Positions 1 to 7,721 of a DNA stretch of 36,620 nucleotides are shown piece by piece. Positions within the stretch are counted from its first letter, which is position 1. Every line of letters begins with the position of its first letter. Below the pieces are notes generated by a model. The model had not been told where the DNA came from. It saw only the letters and a program-made list of their open reading frames with translations, and did no database searches. The translations under genes were made by a program, and so were the position numbers. This DNA comes from Acidobacteriota bacterium (GTDB lineage: Bacteria; Acidobacteriota; Vicinamibacteria; Marinacidobacterales; Marinacidobacteraceae). Location: assembly GCA_022826195.1 (NCBI GenBank), contig JAJDVI010000095.1:1-36620 (forward strand), read 5' to 3'.

Positions 1-28
1 CGGAGAGTCGGTAGGGTCGTTCGGTCAT
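1..28 (-). CDS. possible 5' end of a CDS leaving the left edge
   Basis: An ATG on the minus strand at base 28 opens nine codons (M T E R P Y R L S) that run off the window without a stop. The main support is a good extended -10 element about 80 bases upstream on the same strand, in a stretch with no other gene. No Shine-Dalgarno motif is obvious. Too little protein is visible to suggest a function. It could be chance. Confidence 0.3.
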
Positions 29-109
29 GGATGGGCGTTCCTGCGGGGACCGTGTGGGGGACACGAAAGGAGCGGGAACGAGGGAGTCTGCGGCGTTCCG
101 GTGAGGAAC

Positions 110-118
110 AGTATAGCA
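110..118 (-). promoter_or_regulatory. extended -10 promoter element
   Basis: Read on the minus strand the bases are TGCTATACT, an extended -10 (TGn plus TATAAT-like hexamer) that stands out in this GC-rich sequence. No good -35 is seen at 16-18 bases. Transcription would start near base 103 and give a leader of about 75 bases before the ATG at base 28. Confidence 0.4.
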
Positions 119-120
119 GC

Positions 121-310
121 GTAAGCCGTTGAATAACGGTAGCCATAGCGGAACGTCAGGGCACTCTGCGGAACCCTGCGGAACCGGTAGAATGCGGCCC
201 AGAGGTCGGCGTTCCAAGCCGTTCCGCCATCTTCCTCACTGGCGGGGTGTGCGGAAGCACCCGGTCATGGGCATTTCTCCCGGTGACGGCGCCGAATCCG
301 TTCTTCGCGA
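121..310. other. intergenic stretch without a recognised gene
   Basis: It lies between the left-edge promoter and the 3' end of the minus-strand barrel gene. It holds a degenerate copy of the dispersed palindromic repeat (196-220) and three close repeats of GCGGAAC at about 148-177. Short open frames here have no recognisable content. Confidence 0.5.
196..220 (-). repeat. dispersed palindromic repeat, degenerate copy
   Basis: On the minus strand it reads GGCTTGGAACGCCGACCTC..., matching the left flank and first arm of the repeat family found intact at 6665, 7670 and 24515. The second arm is mutated. Confidence 0.5.
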
Positions 311-1318
311 TCAGTTCGACAGACCTATGTCCACCGAGAGGAGGTAGATCCTCGGCGTCACGCTGGTGGTGTAGCTGAGCTCCGGAATGCCCAGTTCCTC
401 GGTCTCGGGGAGGTCCAGATCCGCGAGGCCGGGAAAGCCCACCGTCAACTCGGTGGTCAACGCCCGCGCGACGATGACGTCCAGCCGCGGCCGCAGGAGA
501 ATCCGTCCGGCCCGCAACGACACTCCCAGCGAGCCGGCGAAGACGACGGAGCTGCGGTTGGCGGTGAACTCCACTTCCGGGACGAACGACGCCACGAGCT
601 CCGGGGGAACGTCCGGCGGCAACTCTCCGGTGATCTCTTCCGGATCCGGGAACCCTGCTCCGGAGAGGAGGCGGTCGGTGCTGGAGTCGGTCGCCCGCAT
701 CCAGCCCGCGCCGAGGCCCACGAACAACTCCATCGTGCGCGACAGCGGAAAGGCCCGCACCACCTGCCCCACGAGGACGTCGGCCTTGGACGCGACCAGC
801 GGCAGATCGAGGAGGCCGGCCGTACCACCTGCCTCCGCCTCGTCGGCAACCAGCCACCCGGGCGAGAGCGCCAGGCTGTTGAAGATGTTGTACGTGCCTT
901 CGATGCCCCAGCTTCCCGACATGAACCGCGCGCCCCCGCCCCAGCCGAACTCCGAGACCCGTCTCGAGGCCGAGAGGGAGCCCATGTCGACGTCGCCGGG
1001 GCCTCCGCCCGCGATCCCGAACGAGTCCTCGGCGGTGACGTTCACGGACGCCAGCCCCAGACGGCCGAACAGCTCCATCTGCCTCCCGGAGGGCATCGAG
1101 AAGCCCTGGCCGGCAGCCGGCGCCAGTGCGGCCGCCTGATCGAAACGCAGCGAGAAGTCCATCCCGGACGGGCCGGCGGCGGGCTCCTCAGCGTCCCGGC
1201 GCTCGTCCGCCACCCCTGCCCTGGCTCCACTCTTCCGTTCATCATCAGCGTGTCCTGCGGCGGCGAACAGGAGCGCGAGCAACACTGCCAAGACCGGCCG
1301 GAATCCGTGTTTCGTCAT
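311..1318 (-). CDS. predicted outer-membrane beta-barrel protein
   Basis: The 335-residue protein begins with an export signal (hydrophobic stretch VLAVLLALLFAAAGHA, residues 9-24) and a charged low-complexity linker to about residue 50. The rest has alternating, glycine- and aromatic-rich strands typical of a small barrel, for example FGRLGLASVNV, WGGGARFMSG and VFAGSLGVSLRAGRILLRPRL. The last residues are a strand followed by IGLSN rather than a classic terminal Phe. No specific porin family was recognised. The ATG at 1318 was chosen because the signal peptide starts there; the open frame extends upstream only into antisense of the next gene. It diverges from the M20 gene across 102 bases. 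A TACAGT hexamer six bases before the ATG suggests a possible leaderless message. Confidence 0.75.
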   Translation of the reverse strand: MTKHGFRPVLAVLLALLFAAAGHADDERKSGARAGVADERRDAEEPAAGPSGMDFSLRFDQAAALAPAAGQGFSMPSGRQMELFGRLGLASVNVTAEDSFGIAGGGPGDVDMGSLSASRRVSEFGWGGGARFMSGSWGIEGTYNIFNSLALSPGWLVADEAEAGGTAGLLDLPLVASKADVLVGQVVRAFPLSRTMELFVGLGAGWMRATDSSTDRLLSGAGFPDPEEITGELPPDVPPELVASFVPEVEFTANRSSVVFAGSLGVSLRAGRILLRPRLDVIVARALTTELTVGFPGLADLDLPETEELGIPELSYTTSVTPRIYLLSVDIGLSN

Positions 1319-1324
1319 GAGCGC

Positions 1325-1330
1325 ACTGTA
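1325..1330 (-). promoter_or_regulatory. possible -10 hexamer for a leaderless transcript
   Basis: TACAGT on the minus strand ends six bases before the ATG at 1318. That places the transcription start at or next to the start codon, and no Shine-Dalgarno motif fits between them. This TANNNT-to-ATG spacing is known for leaderless genes in other phyla. Here it is one weak hexamer. Confidence 0.3.
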
Positions 1331-1420
1331 GCGTGTGGACCCGGGATCCCGGTGCAAAGGCGCGGGTACACTCGAAAGCCGGTTCGGACACCATCCGCCG
1401 AGCCTGGAGGTCCCTTCGTG

Positions 1421-2860
1421 ATGCGCATTTCCCGTTTGCCACTCGCCCTGTTGCTCGCCGCGCTCCTGGCGCCGGCCGCCTCCATCGCCCAGGACGGGGA
1501 CGCGGACGCCGTCATCACGCAGTTCCTGAACGCCCAGCGGACCGACTTCGAGGAGGTCGCGCTTCGTATCTGGGACTGGGCGGAGGTGGGATACCAGGAG
1601 GAGAAGAGTTCCGGGCTGCTGCAGGAGCAACTCACTGCCGGCGGTTTCTCGGTGGAAGCCGGGGTTGCCGGAATGCCGACCGGATTCATCGGCGAGTGGG
1701 GCTCGGACGGGCCGGTCATCGGGATCCTCGCCGAGTTCGACGCCCTGCCGGGCGTGAGCCAGGCAGCGGTTCCGGAACCCATGGAACGGGAAGGCGTCGG
1801 CGCGGGACACGCCTGCGGGCACCACCTGTTCGGGACCGCTTCGGTGGCCGCCGGGCTGGCCATCAGGGACTGGCTCGAGCGGTCGGGTTCACCGGGACGG
1901 ATTCGGGTCTACGGCACACCGGCCGAAGAGGGCGGCGCCGGCAAGGTCTACATGGTGCGGGACGGCCTCTTCTCCGACGTGGACGCCGTGCTCGCCTGGC
2001 ACCCGGGGGACCGGAACGACGCGAGCCCGGGGGACTCGCTCGCCAACCTGTCCGCCAAGTTCCGCTTCCGGGGACTGTCGGCGCACGCCGCCGGCGCTCC
2101 GGAACAGGGACGGTCGGCGCTCGACGGGGTGGAGGCCATGAACTTCATGGTGAACCTGATGCGCGAGCACGTCCACGAGCGGAGCCGGATCCACTACGTG
2201 ATCACCCGCGGCGGCGAGGCGCCGAACGTGGTGCCCAACTTCGCCGAGGTCTACTACTACAACCGGCACCCCGCGGTGGAGACGGCCCGGGCCAACTGGG
2301 AGCGGATCCTGAAGATCGCGGACGCCGCGGCGCTCGGGACCGGCACCACGGTCGAGCACGAGATCATCCACGGGCTCTACAACCTGCTGCCCAACGAGCA
2401 CATCGGCCGGCTGCTCTACGAGAACATGAAGGCGATCGGCGGTTTCGCCTATACCGAGGAGGAACGGGCCTTCGCCGAAGAAATCCAGAAGCACCTGTTG
2501 CAGCCGCGCCCGATCGGTTCCCAGGAGGAAGTGATGGAGTGGCGGAGGACGCCGGCGGGCGGCTCCACCGACGTGGCCGACGTGAGCTGGGTGGTCCCGA
2601 CCGCGCAGTTCCGCACCGCCACCTGGGTGCCCGGGACCCCGGCGCACAGTTGGATGGCGGTGGCCTGCGGCGGGACGAGCATCGGGCTCAAGGGCATGCA
2701 CCTCGCGGCGCAGGTGCTCGCGCGCACGGGGGCGGACCTGTTCCAGGATTCCTCCCATCTGACCGCCGCGCTGGAGGAGCTGAACGCCGCGCGGGGACCG
2801 GACTTCGTGTACGAGCCGCTGCTGGGGGACCGGCCGCCGCCGCTGGACTATCGGCGGTAG
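1421..2860 (+). CDS. exported M20 family amidohydrolase (AbgB-like)
   Basis: This 479-residue protein is a zinc-dependent amidohydrolase of the M20D/AbgB type, which cleaves N-acyl or amide-linked amino acids such as p-aminobenzoyl-glutamate. Residues 1-23 are a signal peptide, so it should act in the periplasm or outside. The metal site shows as LAEFDALPG (Asp107) and GAGHACGHH (residues 127-135), followed by a TPAEEGGAG segment carrying the general-base Glu. The C-terminal part has the family segment PAGGSTDVADVSW. GGAGG-type ribosome site GGAGG lies at 1406-1410, ten bases before the ATG; an in-frame GTG sits just before it. It is the first of four exported hydrolases on this strand, which suggests processing of peptides or acylated amino acids. 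The true substrate cannot be read from sequence. Confidence 0.88.
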   Translation: MRISRLPLALLLAALLAPAASIAQDGDADAVITQFLNAQRTDFEEVALRIWDWAEVGYQEEKSSGLLQEQLTAGGFSVEAGVAGMPTGFIGEWGSDGPVIGILAEFDALPGVSQAAVPEPMEREGVGAGHACGHHLFGTASVAAGLAIRDWLERSGSPGRIRVYGTPAEEGGAGKVYMVRDGLFSDVDAVLAWHPGDRNDASPGDSLANLSAKFRFRGLSAHAAGAPEQGRSALDGVEAMNFMVNLMREHVHERSRIHYVITRGGEAPNVVPNFAEVYYYNRHPAVETARANWERILKIADAAALGTGTTVEHEIIHGLYNLLPNEHIGRLLYENMKAIGGFAYTEEERAFAEEIQKHLLQPRPIGSQEEVMEWRRTPAGGSTDVADVSWVVPTAQFRTATWVPGTPAHSWMAVACGGTSIGLKGMHLAAQVLARTGADLFQDSSHLTAALEELNAARGPDFVYEPLLGDRPPPLDYRR

Positions 2861-2938
2861 GGTCCGCCTTCCGGCGAACGTCGCGCGCCGTCTCGGCAAC
2901 CGGGGGATCTGCGGGTTTCGCCCGCCTGCGGCGGACGA

Positions 2939-2980
2939 TGCCGGCCGGAGGCCGGCGCTCCGACCGGCGCTCCCAACGCC
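2939..2980. repeat. dispersed palindromic repeat, variant copy
   Basis: Read on the minus strand it contains GGGAGCGCCGGTCGGAGCG followed by CCGGCCTCCGGCCGGC. It resembles the paired copy at 35935-35984 and lies in the 167-base gap between the M20 and CapA genes. Confidence 0.45.
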
Positions 2981-2992
2981 CATCGGCTTTTC

Positions 2993-3001
2993 TGCCATAC
3001 T
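2993..3001 (+). promoter_or_regulatory. extended -10-like element upstream of the CapA gene
   Basis: TGCCATACT differs from the extended -10 TGnTATACT by one base. A start near 3008 would leave a 20-base leader with GGAGG at 3014-3018, nine bases before the ATG at 3028. The CapA gene may therefore have its own promoter despite following the M20 gene. Confidence 0.4.
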
Positions 3002-3027
3002 CGGAGGTTCCGCGGAGGACCCTGTCC

Positions 3028-4416
3028 ATGGCCCACCAGACAAGAAAGTCCCGACTTCTCCCCGTCCTCGTCGCCGGCGCCCTGACCGCCGGGCTCGCGG
3101 CCGAGACGGCCGCCCAGGACCGCCTCACCATGGCGCTGACGGGCGATTCGATCATCACCCGCAAGCTGAGCGTCTACGAGGAGCCGGAGTTCCTGGCGAT
3201 GATCGATCTCCTGCGGGGCGCCGACCTGGCGTTCACCAACGTGGAGGTCCTCTTCCACGACTGGGAGTCCTATCCCATGAGTTCGAGCGGCGGGACCTAC
3301 ATGCGCGCCCAGCCGGAACTCGTGCAGGAGTTCGTGTGGGCCGGAATCGACATCGGCTCGCTGGCCAACAACCACTCGGGGGACTACGGGCCGCCCGCGA
3401 TGCTCCTCACCGAGAAGTACATCCGGGAAGCGGGCATCGTCGCCGCGGGCATCGGACGCAGCCTCGCCGAGGCCCGCGAAGCCAAGTTCATCGAGACGAA
3501 GGACGGCCGGGTGGCCGTGATCTCGCTGGCCTCGACGTATCCCGACCACTCGGTGGCCGGAAAGTCGCGCGACGACATCCCGCCGCGTCCGGGCCTGAAT
3601 CCCCTGCGCTTCCGCACCACCTACGAGGTCACCAGGGAACAGCTTGAGGGCGTCCGCGCCACGATGCGCGACCTCAAGATGAACCCGCCCGCGTCCGGGG
3701 ACAGCCTGAACTTCCTCCGCAACCGGTTCGAACTCGCCGACGCGCCCGGCGTCCGCACCGAGCCGCACCCCGAGGACATGGCGGAGATCGCCATGATCGT
3801 CAGCAACGCCCGCCGTCAGGCGGACCACGTGATGGTCACGATCCACGCCCACGAGGGCGCCCCGGGCCCCAACAGCCGCATGGAGCCCGCCCAGTTCCTC
3901 GTGACGTTCGCCCGCGCGATGGTGGATGCCGGCGCCTCCGTCTTCGTGGGACACGGACCGCACGCACTCCGCGCCATCGAGATCTACAAGGGCGCGCCGA
4001 TCCTCTACAGCCTCGGCGACTTCATCTTCCAGAACGAGACGCTCCAGCGGCTGCCCTACGAGAACTACTACCGGCTCGGGCTCGACGAGAGCGACGGCCT
4101 CGCGGACTTCAACGAGGCCCGCTACAACAACGACACCACCGGGTTCCCGGCCATCCCCGAGATCTGGGAGGCGGTCATCGCGGTGCCGGAGTGGAGCGGA
4201 CAGCAACTGGTCGAGTTGACGCTCCACCCGATCACGCTCGGGTTCGGACAGCCGCGGCACGTCCGCGGCCGGCCGATGTTCGCCGAGGGCGAGCTCGCCG
4301 ACAAGATCCTGCAGGACCTGGTGCGGCTCTCGGAGCCGTACGGCACCCAGTTCGACATCGAGGACGGCGTGGCGCGGGTCGTGCTGCCGATGGCAACGAC
4401 CGACGCACAGGAGTAA
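3028..4416 (+). CDS. exported CapA family metallophosphatase-like protein
   Basis: The 462-residue protein belongs to the CapA/PgsA family (PGA_cap), a calcineurin-like metallophosphatase fold linked in Bacilli to poly-gamma-glutamate export and also found in many bacteria with no known polymer. A signal peptide covers residues 1-31. The family motifs appear in order: TGDSIITRKL (metal Asp), FTNVEVLF, SLANNHSGDYG, VTIHAHEG, VGHGPHALRA and YSLGDFIFQN near residue 335. The ATG at 3028 has GGAGG nine bases upstream, and the upstream open frame is antisense-like filler. No capsule or PGA synthetase genes (CapB, CapC) are nearby, so a role in polymer synthesis is doubtful. Hydrolysis of a phosphoester or amide alongside the neighbouring peptidases is as likely. 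It ends directly at the next gene's start codon. Confidence 0.85.
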   Translation: MAHQTRKSRLLPVLVAGALTAGLAAETAAQDRLTMALTGDSIITRKLSVYEEPEFLAMIDLLRGADLAFTNVEVLFHDWESYPMSSSGGTYMRAQPELVQEFVWAGIDIGSLANNHSGDYGPPAMLLTEKYIREAGIVAAGIGRSLAEAREAKFIETKDGRVAVISLASTYPDHSVAGKSRDDIPPRPGLNPLRFRTTYEVTREQLEGVRATMRDLKMNPPASGDSLNFLRNRFELADAPGVRTEPHPEDMAEIAMIVSNARRQADHVMVTIHAHEGAPGPNSRMEPAQFLVTFARAMVDAGASVFVGHGPHALRAIEIYKGAPILYSLGDFIFQNETLQRLPYENYYRLGLDESDGLADFNEARYNNDTTGFPAIPEIWEAVIAVPEWSGQQLVELTLHPITLGFGQPRHVRGRPMFAEGELADKILQDLVRLSEPYGTQFDIEDGVARVVLPMATTDAQE

Positions 4417-5526
4417 GTGAGGGTTCCCGGCCCGCGGCGCGGACGCTGCCGGAGACGCCATCCATTCCCGGCAGCGCTGGCGGCGCTCTGCTTCGCCGCG
4501 TCCCCGCTCGCCGCTGGCTCCGCCGCGGCGCAGGCTGAGGACCCGCTCCGCATCGACCTCCACTCCCATCCGTCGCGCTTCCACCGGGCCAACGTCCCCC
4601 GGATCAGCGACGAGGAGATCGCGCGGTACCTGGACCGCGGGATGGACGCGGTGGTGGCGACGATCAGCACCGACACTCCCTACCGCGGCGGTTACGTGCT
4701 GCGCGACGGCACCCGGATCGAGGGCGGGAACCGCCGCCCGGACCCCGCGGAGCCCTGGGAGTACACCCTCGACCGCTTCGAACGCCTGACCCGCACCGTC
4801 GCCGAAGGCAACGCGGTCTTCGTGCGGACGCCGGCGGAAGCGAGAAGGGCCCGGGCCGACGGGGCGCTCGCGATCCTTCCGGCGGTCGAAGGCGCCGATT
4901 CGCTCGAGGGCAGGATCGAGCGGCTCCACGAACTGCACCGGATGGGCCTCGCGGTGGCGCAGCTCGTCCACTTCCGTCCCAACGGGATCGGCCACATCCA
5001 GACGTGGCCCTACACGCCCGGCGGGCTGACCGAGTTCGGACGCGAGGTGGTACGCGAGTGCAACCGGCTCGGCATCGTCATCGATCTCGCGCACGCCAAT
5101 CCCGAGACCATCCGGGACACCCTGGAACTCTCGACCGCTCCCGTCATCTTCAGCCACACCGGCGCCTTCGCCCTCGGCGAGGCCGACCGCAACCTCCGCG
5201 ATCCGGAGATCCGCGCGATCGCCGAGGACGGCGGCGTGATCGGAATCTGGCCGAACGGCAGTCAGGTTCCCACCGTCTCCGACATGGCCCGGCACATCCG
5301 CCACGTCACCGATCTCGGCGGGCTGGGCGCGGCGGGAATCGGGAGCGACCTGAGGGGGATGTCTTCCTACAGCGAGGGGTTCGGCGACGAGGCCAATTTC
5401 GAAGCGATCGCGGAGGCCCTCGCCGAAGCCGGCTTCAACTCCGACGACGTCGAGGCGATCCTCGGCGGCAACTTCGAGCGGGTGTGGGAGGCCGTCACCG
5501 CCCACCTTCCCGCCAGCGATCCATAG
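4417..5526 (+). CDS. exported M19 family (membrane dipeptidase-like) hydrolase
   Basis: The 369-residue product belongs to the M19 metallopeptidase family, in the amidohydrolase superfamily, whose members cleave dipeptides including those with D-residues. Residues 1-40 look like a signal peptide with an Arg-rich start. Family landmarks are DLHSHPSRF (47-55), LPAVEGADSLEG with the bridging Glu, LVHFRPNGIG, VIDLAHANPE and PVIFSHTGAFAL (later metal His residues) and RNLRDPEIRAIAEDGGVIGI. The first metal motif is HxH (His49, His51), where classical renal dipeptidase has HxD, so it may belong to a divergent branch. The GTG start follows the CapA stop codon with no gap, which implies translational coupling. 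A later start would truncate the signal peptide. Confidence 0.85.
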   Translation: MRVPGPRRGRCRRRHPFPAALAALCFAASPLAAGSAAAQAEDPLRIDLHSHPSRFHRANVPRISDEEIARYLDRGMDAVVATISTDTPYRGGYVLRDGTRIEGGNRRPDPAEPWEYTLDRFERLTRTVAEGNAVFVRTPAEARRARADGALAILPAVEGADSLEGRIERLHELHRMGLAVAQLVHFRPNGIGHIQTWPYTPGGLTEFGREVVRECNRLGIVIDLAHANPETIRDTLELSTAPVIFSHTGAFALGEADRNLRDPEIRAIAEDGGVIGIWPNGSQVPTVSDMARHIRHVTDLGGLGAAGIGSDLRGMSSYSEGFGDEANFEAIAEALAEAGFNSDDVEAILGGNFERVWEAVTAHLPASDP

Positions 5527-5536
5527 GGGACAGATC

Positions 5537-6652
5537 ATGAACCGCCTGGCTTTCACGAGAGTTGACCCGCGGCTGCCGGCCGCCCTCGCCGTCCTCGCGC
5601 TGTTCGGGGGGTGCGGCGGGTCCGAACCCGAACCGACGCTCGACGAGACCTTCGCGGCGATCGTCGCGGAGGCGCGCGACGCCGCCGGCAGTCCCGGCCT
5701 CTCCGCCGCCGTCGCCGTGAACGGGGAGATGATCTGGAGCGGCGCTTCGGGTCTGGCCGACGTCGAGAACGGGGTCCCGGCGACCGCGGACAGCGTCTAC
5801 CGGATCGCTTCCATCTCGAAACCGGTTGCCGGGATCGCGGTCATGCAGCTCGTGGAACAGGGCGCCATCGACCTCGACGCCGAGGTGCAGACCTACTTCC
5901 CGGCCTTCCCCGAGAAGGAACAGCCGGTCACCGTCCGGCACCTGATGACGCACACCTCGGGAATCCGCCACTACAACCCCGGCGAGATGGACATGAAGGA
6001 CCACTTCGACACCATCGAAGACGCCATCGAGATCTTCAAGGACGACCCGCTGCTCTTCGAGCCGGGCACCCAGTACAGCTACTCCTCCTACGCCTGGAAC
6101 ATCGTGGCCGGGATCGTCGAGAACGTCTCCGGGCAGAGTTTCGACGACTACATGCACGAAAACGTCTGGGGACCGGCCGGGATGGACGCCACCTACCTGG
6201 AACACCAGGGCGAGATCGTCCCGAACCGGGTCCGGCAGTACGTGAAACGCGAGGACGGGGCCGGGGTCCTCAACGCCCCGTTCGCGGACCTCTCGATCAA
6301 GTGGGCCGGGGGGGGGATGATCGCGCAGGCCCCGGATCTCGTCCGTTTCGCGCTCGCGATCGACGCGGGAACGATCCTCTCCGCGGACGCCCACGACCGG
6401 ATGACCACGCCGTATCAGCTCGCCGACGGAACCATGAGCGAATACGCGCTGGGCTGGCGGATCTCGACCGACGAGATGGGCACCTGGGTGGCGCACTCGG
6501 GAGGAGCCACCGGCGGCTCCACCCGGCTGCTCCGCCTTCCGGAACGGGGAGTCGCGGTGGCCGTCTTCTCCAACGTCCAGAGCGCGGGGGGTCTTCCCGA
6601 GACGGCCCGGCGCCTCGCCGAGGCCGCGATGGAGCACACCCCGGCGCCCTGA
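5537..6652 (+). CDS. beta-lactamase-fold serine hydrolase, probable lipoprotein
   Basis: This 371-residue protein has the penicillin-recognising serine hydrolase fold (class C beta-lactamase, D-aminopeptidase and esterase superfamily). The N-terminus ends in LALFGGCGGSEPEP, which looks like a lipobox with Cys26, so it is probably lipid-anchored. The active site has the SxxK motif S92-I-S-K95, a YSS motif in GTQYSYSSYAWN (usually YxN), and HSGG near residue 320 in the KTG position. LMTHTSGIRHY is a family hallmark. It starts 10 bases after the M19 stop, with a weak GGGGA ribosome site. Given three preceding hydrolases, cleavage of D-amino-acid peptides or esters is a fair inference. Nothing points specifically to antibiotic hydrolysis. 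Confidence 0.85.
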   Translation: MNRLAFTRVDPRLPAALAVLALFGGCGGSEPEPTLDETFAAIVAEARDAAGSPGLSAAVAVNGEMIWSGASGLADVENGVPATADSVYRIASISKPVAGIAVMQLVEQGAIDLDAEVQTYFPAFPEKEQPVTVRHLMTHTSGIRHYNPGEMDMKDHFDTIEDAIEIFKDDPLLFEPGTQYSYSSYAWNIVAGIVENVSGQSFDDYMHENVWGPAGMDATYLEHQGEIVPNRVRQYVKREDGAGVLNAPFADLSIKWAGGGMIAQAPDLVRFALAIDAGTILSADAHDRMTTPYQLADGTMSEYALGWRISTDEMGTWVAHSGGATGGSTRLLRLPERGVAVAVFSNVQSAGGLPETARRLAEAAMEHTPAP

Positions 6653-6664
6653 AGAGGGCACAAC

Positions 6665-6732
6665 GGCCTGGAACGCCGGTCTCCAGACCGGCACGCGCGG
6701 ACCTCCGGGCCGCGCACGGCACAACCCCACCC
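6665..6732 (+). repeat. dispersed palindromic repeat, full copy
   Basis: It contains TTGGAACG-like flank (CCTGGAACG), the perfect palindrome GCCGGTCTCCAGACCGGC at 6675-6692, then an ACGCGCGGAC...GCGCACGGC second hairpin and an ACCCCACC end. The copy at 24515 shares this whole arrangement. It sits between two convergent genes. Confidence 0.75.
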
Positions 6733-6822
6733 GGAAAACACGGCTCCCATCTCGGCGTGGCGCTGAAGAGCAGAGGTGGCAGCGGTCTGGCTAAGTGGCC
6801 GTACGCAGTTGCCAGCGCGGGG

Positions 6823-7554
6823 TCAGCCGAACAGACTGGGCGGGGAACGACCCGCGGCTTCCCGATCTTCTCCTCCGGCCAGGGGCTCCACGCAGCGCGG
6901 GTCGTCGTTCCTCGGGCTGTTCACGACCGGGCTGACCCGAAAGGCGGTCATCGCCTCCGGCGGATAGGGACCGAGCGGCACCTCCCCGCCGCCGAGCCAC
7001 CGGTCGAAGGCATCCGGCGGCACGATGACCGGCATCCGGTCGTGGACCTCCGCGACCACCGGGTTGGCATCCGTCGTGAGGATGGTGAAGGTTTCGACGG
7101 CGGCTGACGACCCGTCTTCCGGCAGCCAGGGGGCGGAGACTCCGGGTGGCGGCCGCCACCGCTCGAAGAGGCCGGCGAGCGCGAACGGGCCGCCGTCCCG
7201 CATCCGGAAGAGCCACGGCTGCCGGCGCCGCCCAAGGCGCTCCCACTCGAAGAACCCGTCCACCGGGACGAGGCATCTCCGGGCGCGGAAGGCATCACGG
7301 AACGAGGGCCGGACGCTGGCCGTCTCGGCGCGGGCGTTGATGAGCCGGTTCCCGATCGACGGGTCCGGGGCCCCGCTCGGGATGAGGCCCCAGCGGAGCA
7401 TCCGCAACCGGCGGACGTCTTCGTTCCGCACCACTGCCGCGGGCTGGGTCGGCGCGACGTTGTAGCGGGGCGGCAGGTCGTCGGGGATCTCCTCCAGTTC
7501 GAAGAGTTCGGCGGTCTCCTCCCAGGAGCAGGACTGGGTGAAGCGGCCGCACAT
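6823..7554 (-). CDS. SRAP domain protein (YedK/HMCES family)
   Basis: The 243-residue protein matches the SOS response-associated peptidase family, which forms a covalent thiazolidine crosslink with abasic sites in single-stranded DNA to protect them. The catalytic set is visible: MCGRF with Cys2 (exposed after removal of Met1), YNVAPTQ (32-38), NARAE (73-77), FFEW (101-104) and HDRMPVI with His171. The length is close to the family norm; the last 25 residues are a polar tail without known function. It appears monocistronic, flanked on both sides by dispersed palindromic repeats. No LexA-type operator was recognised upstream, so any SOS control is only assumed from the family name. Confidence 0.92.
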   Translation of the reverse strand: MCGRFTQSCSWEETAELFELEEIPDDLPPRYNVAPTQPAAVVRNEDVRRLRMLRWGLIPSGAPDPSIGNRLINARAETASVRPSFRDAFRARRCLVPVDGFFEWERLGRRRQPWLFRMRDGGPFALAGLFERWRPPPGVSAPWLPEDGSSAAVETFTILTTDANPVVAEVHDRMPVIVPPDAFDRWLGGGEVPLGPYPPEAMTAFRVSPVVNSPRNDDPRCVEPLAGGEDREAAGRSPPSLFG

Positions 7555-7610
7555 GGGTCAGGTCAACGGGGCTGGACTGGCCACTGAGGGCCCGCGGTGG
7601 CGGGGACCGC

Positions 7611-7705
7611 TTGGAACGCCGGCGCGCCATCGGGATTCGTAGCGAGACGCCCTCGCGCGGTGCGGAGCACCGCGCGTGCCGGTCTGGAGACCGGCGTTCC
7701 AGGCC
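7611..7705 (-). repeat. dispersed palindromic repeat, composite inverted copy
   Basis: The right part (7670-7705) is the repeat in minus orientation, with the palindrome GCCGGTCTGGAGACCGGC at 7678-7695. The left part (7611-7626, TTGGAACGCCGGCGCGCC) is a half copy in plus orientation. GGAACGCCGG at 7613-7622 and CCGGCGTTCC at 7691-7700 thus form terminal inverted repeats around a spacer holding GCGGTGC...GCACCGCG. It lies between the SRAP gene promoter side and the end of an S9 gene. Confidence 0.7.
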
Positions 7706-7721
7706 GTTGCGCCGTGCGGAA

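Noticed and set aside
3028..4416. Capsule or poly-gamma-glutamate synthesis locus
   Set aside because: CapB/PgsB and CapC partners are absent; the CapA family is widespread without them.
2848..5556. Open frame of about 900 codons on the minus strand opposite the CapA and M19 genes
   Set aside because: It mirrors real coding DNA in the complementary frame and has no signal, motif or ribosome site of its own.
5537..6652. Antibiotic-resistance beta-lactamase
   Set aside because: It has the shared SxxK fold, but the context and YSS motif fit the broad serine hydrolase/esterase group; no close match to resistance enzymes is evident.
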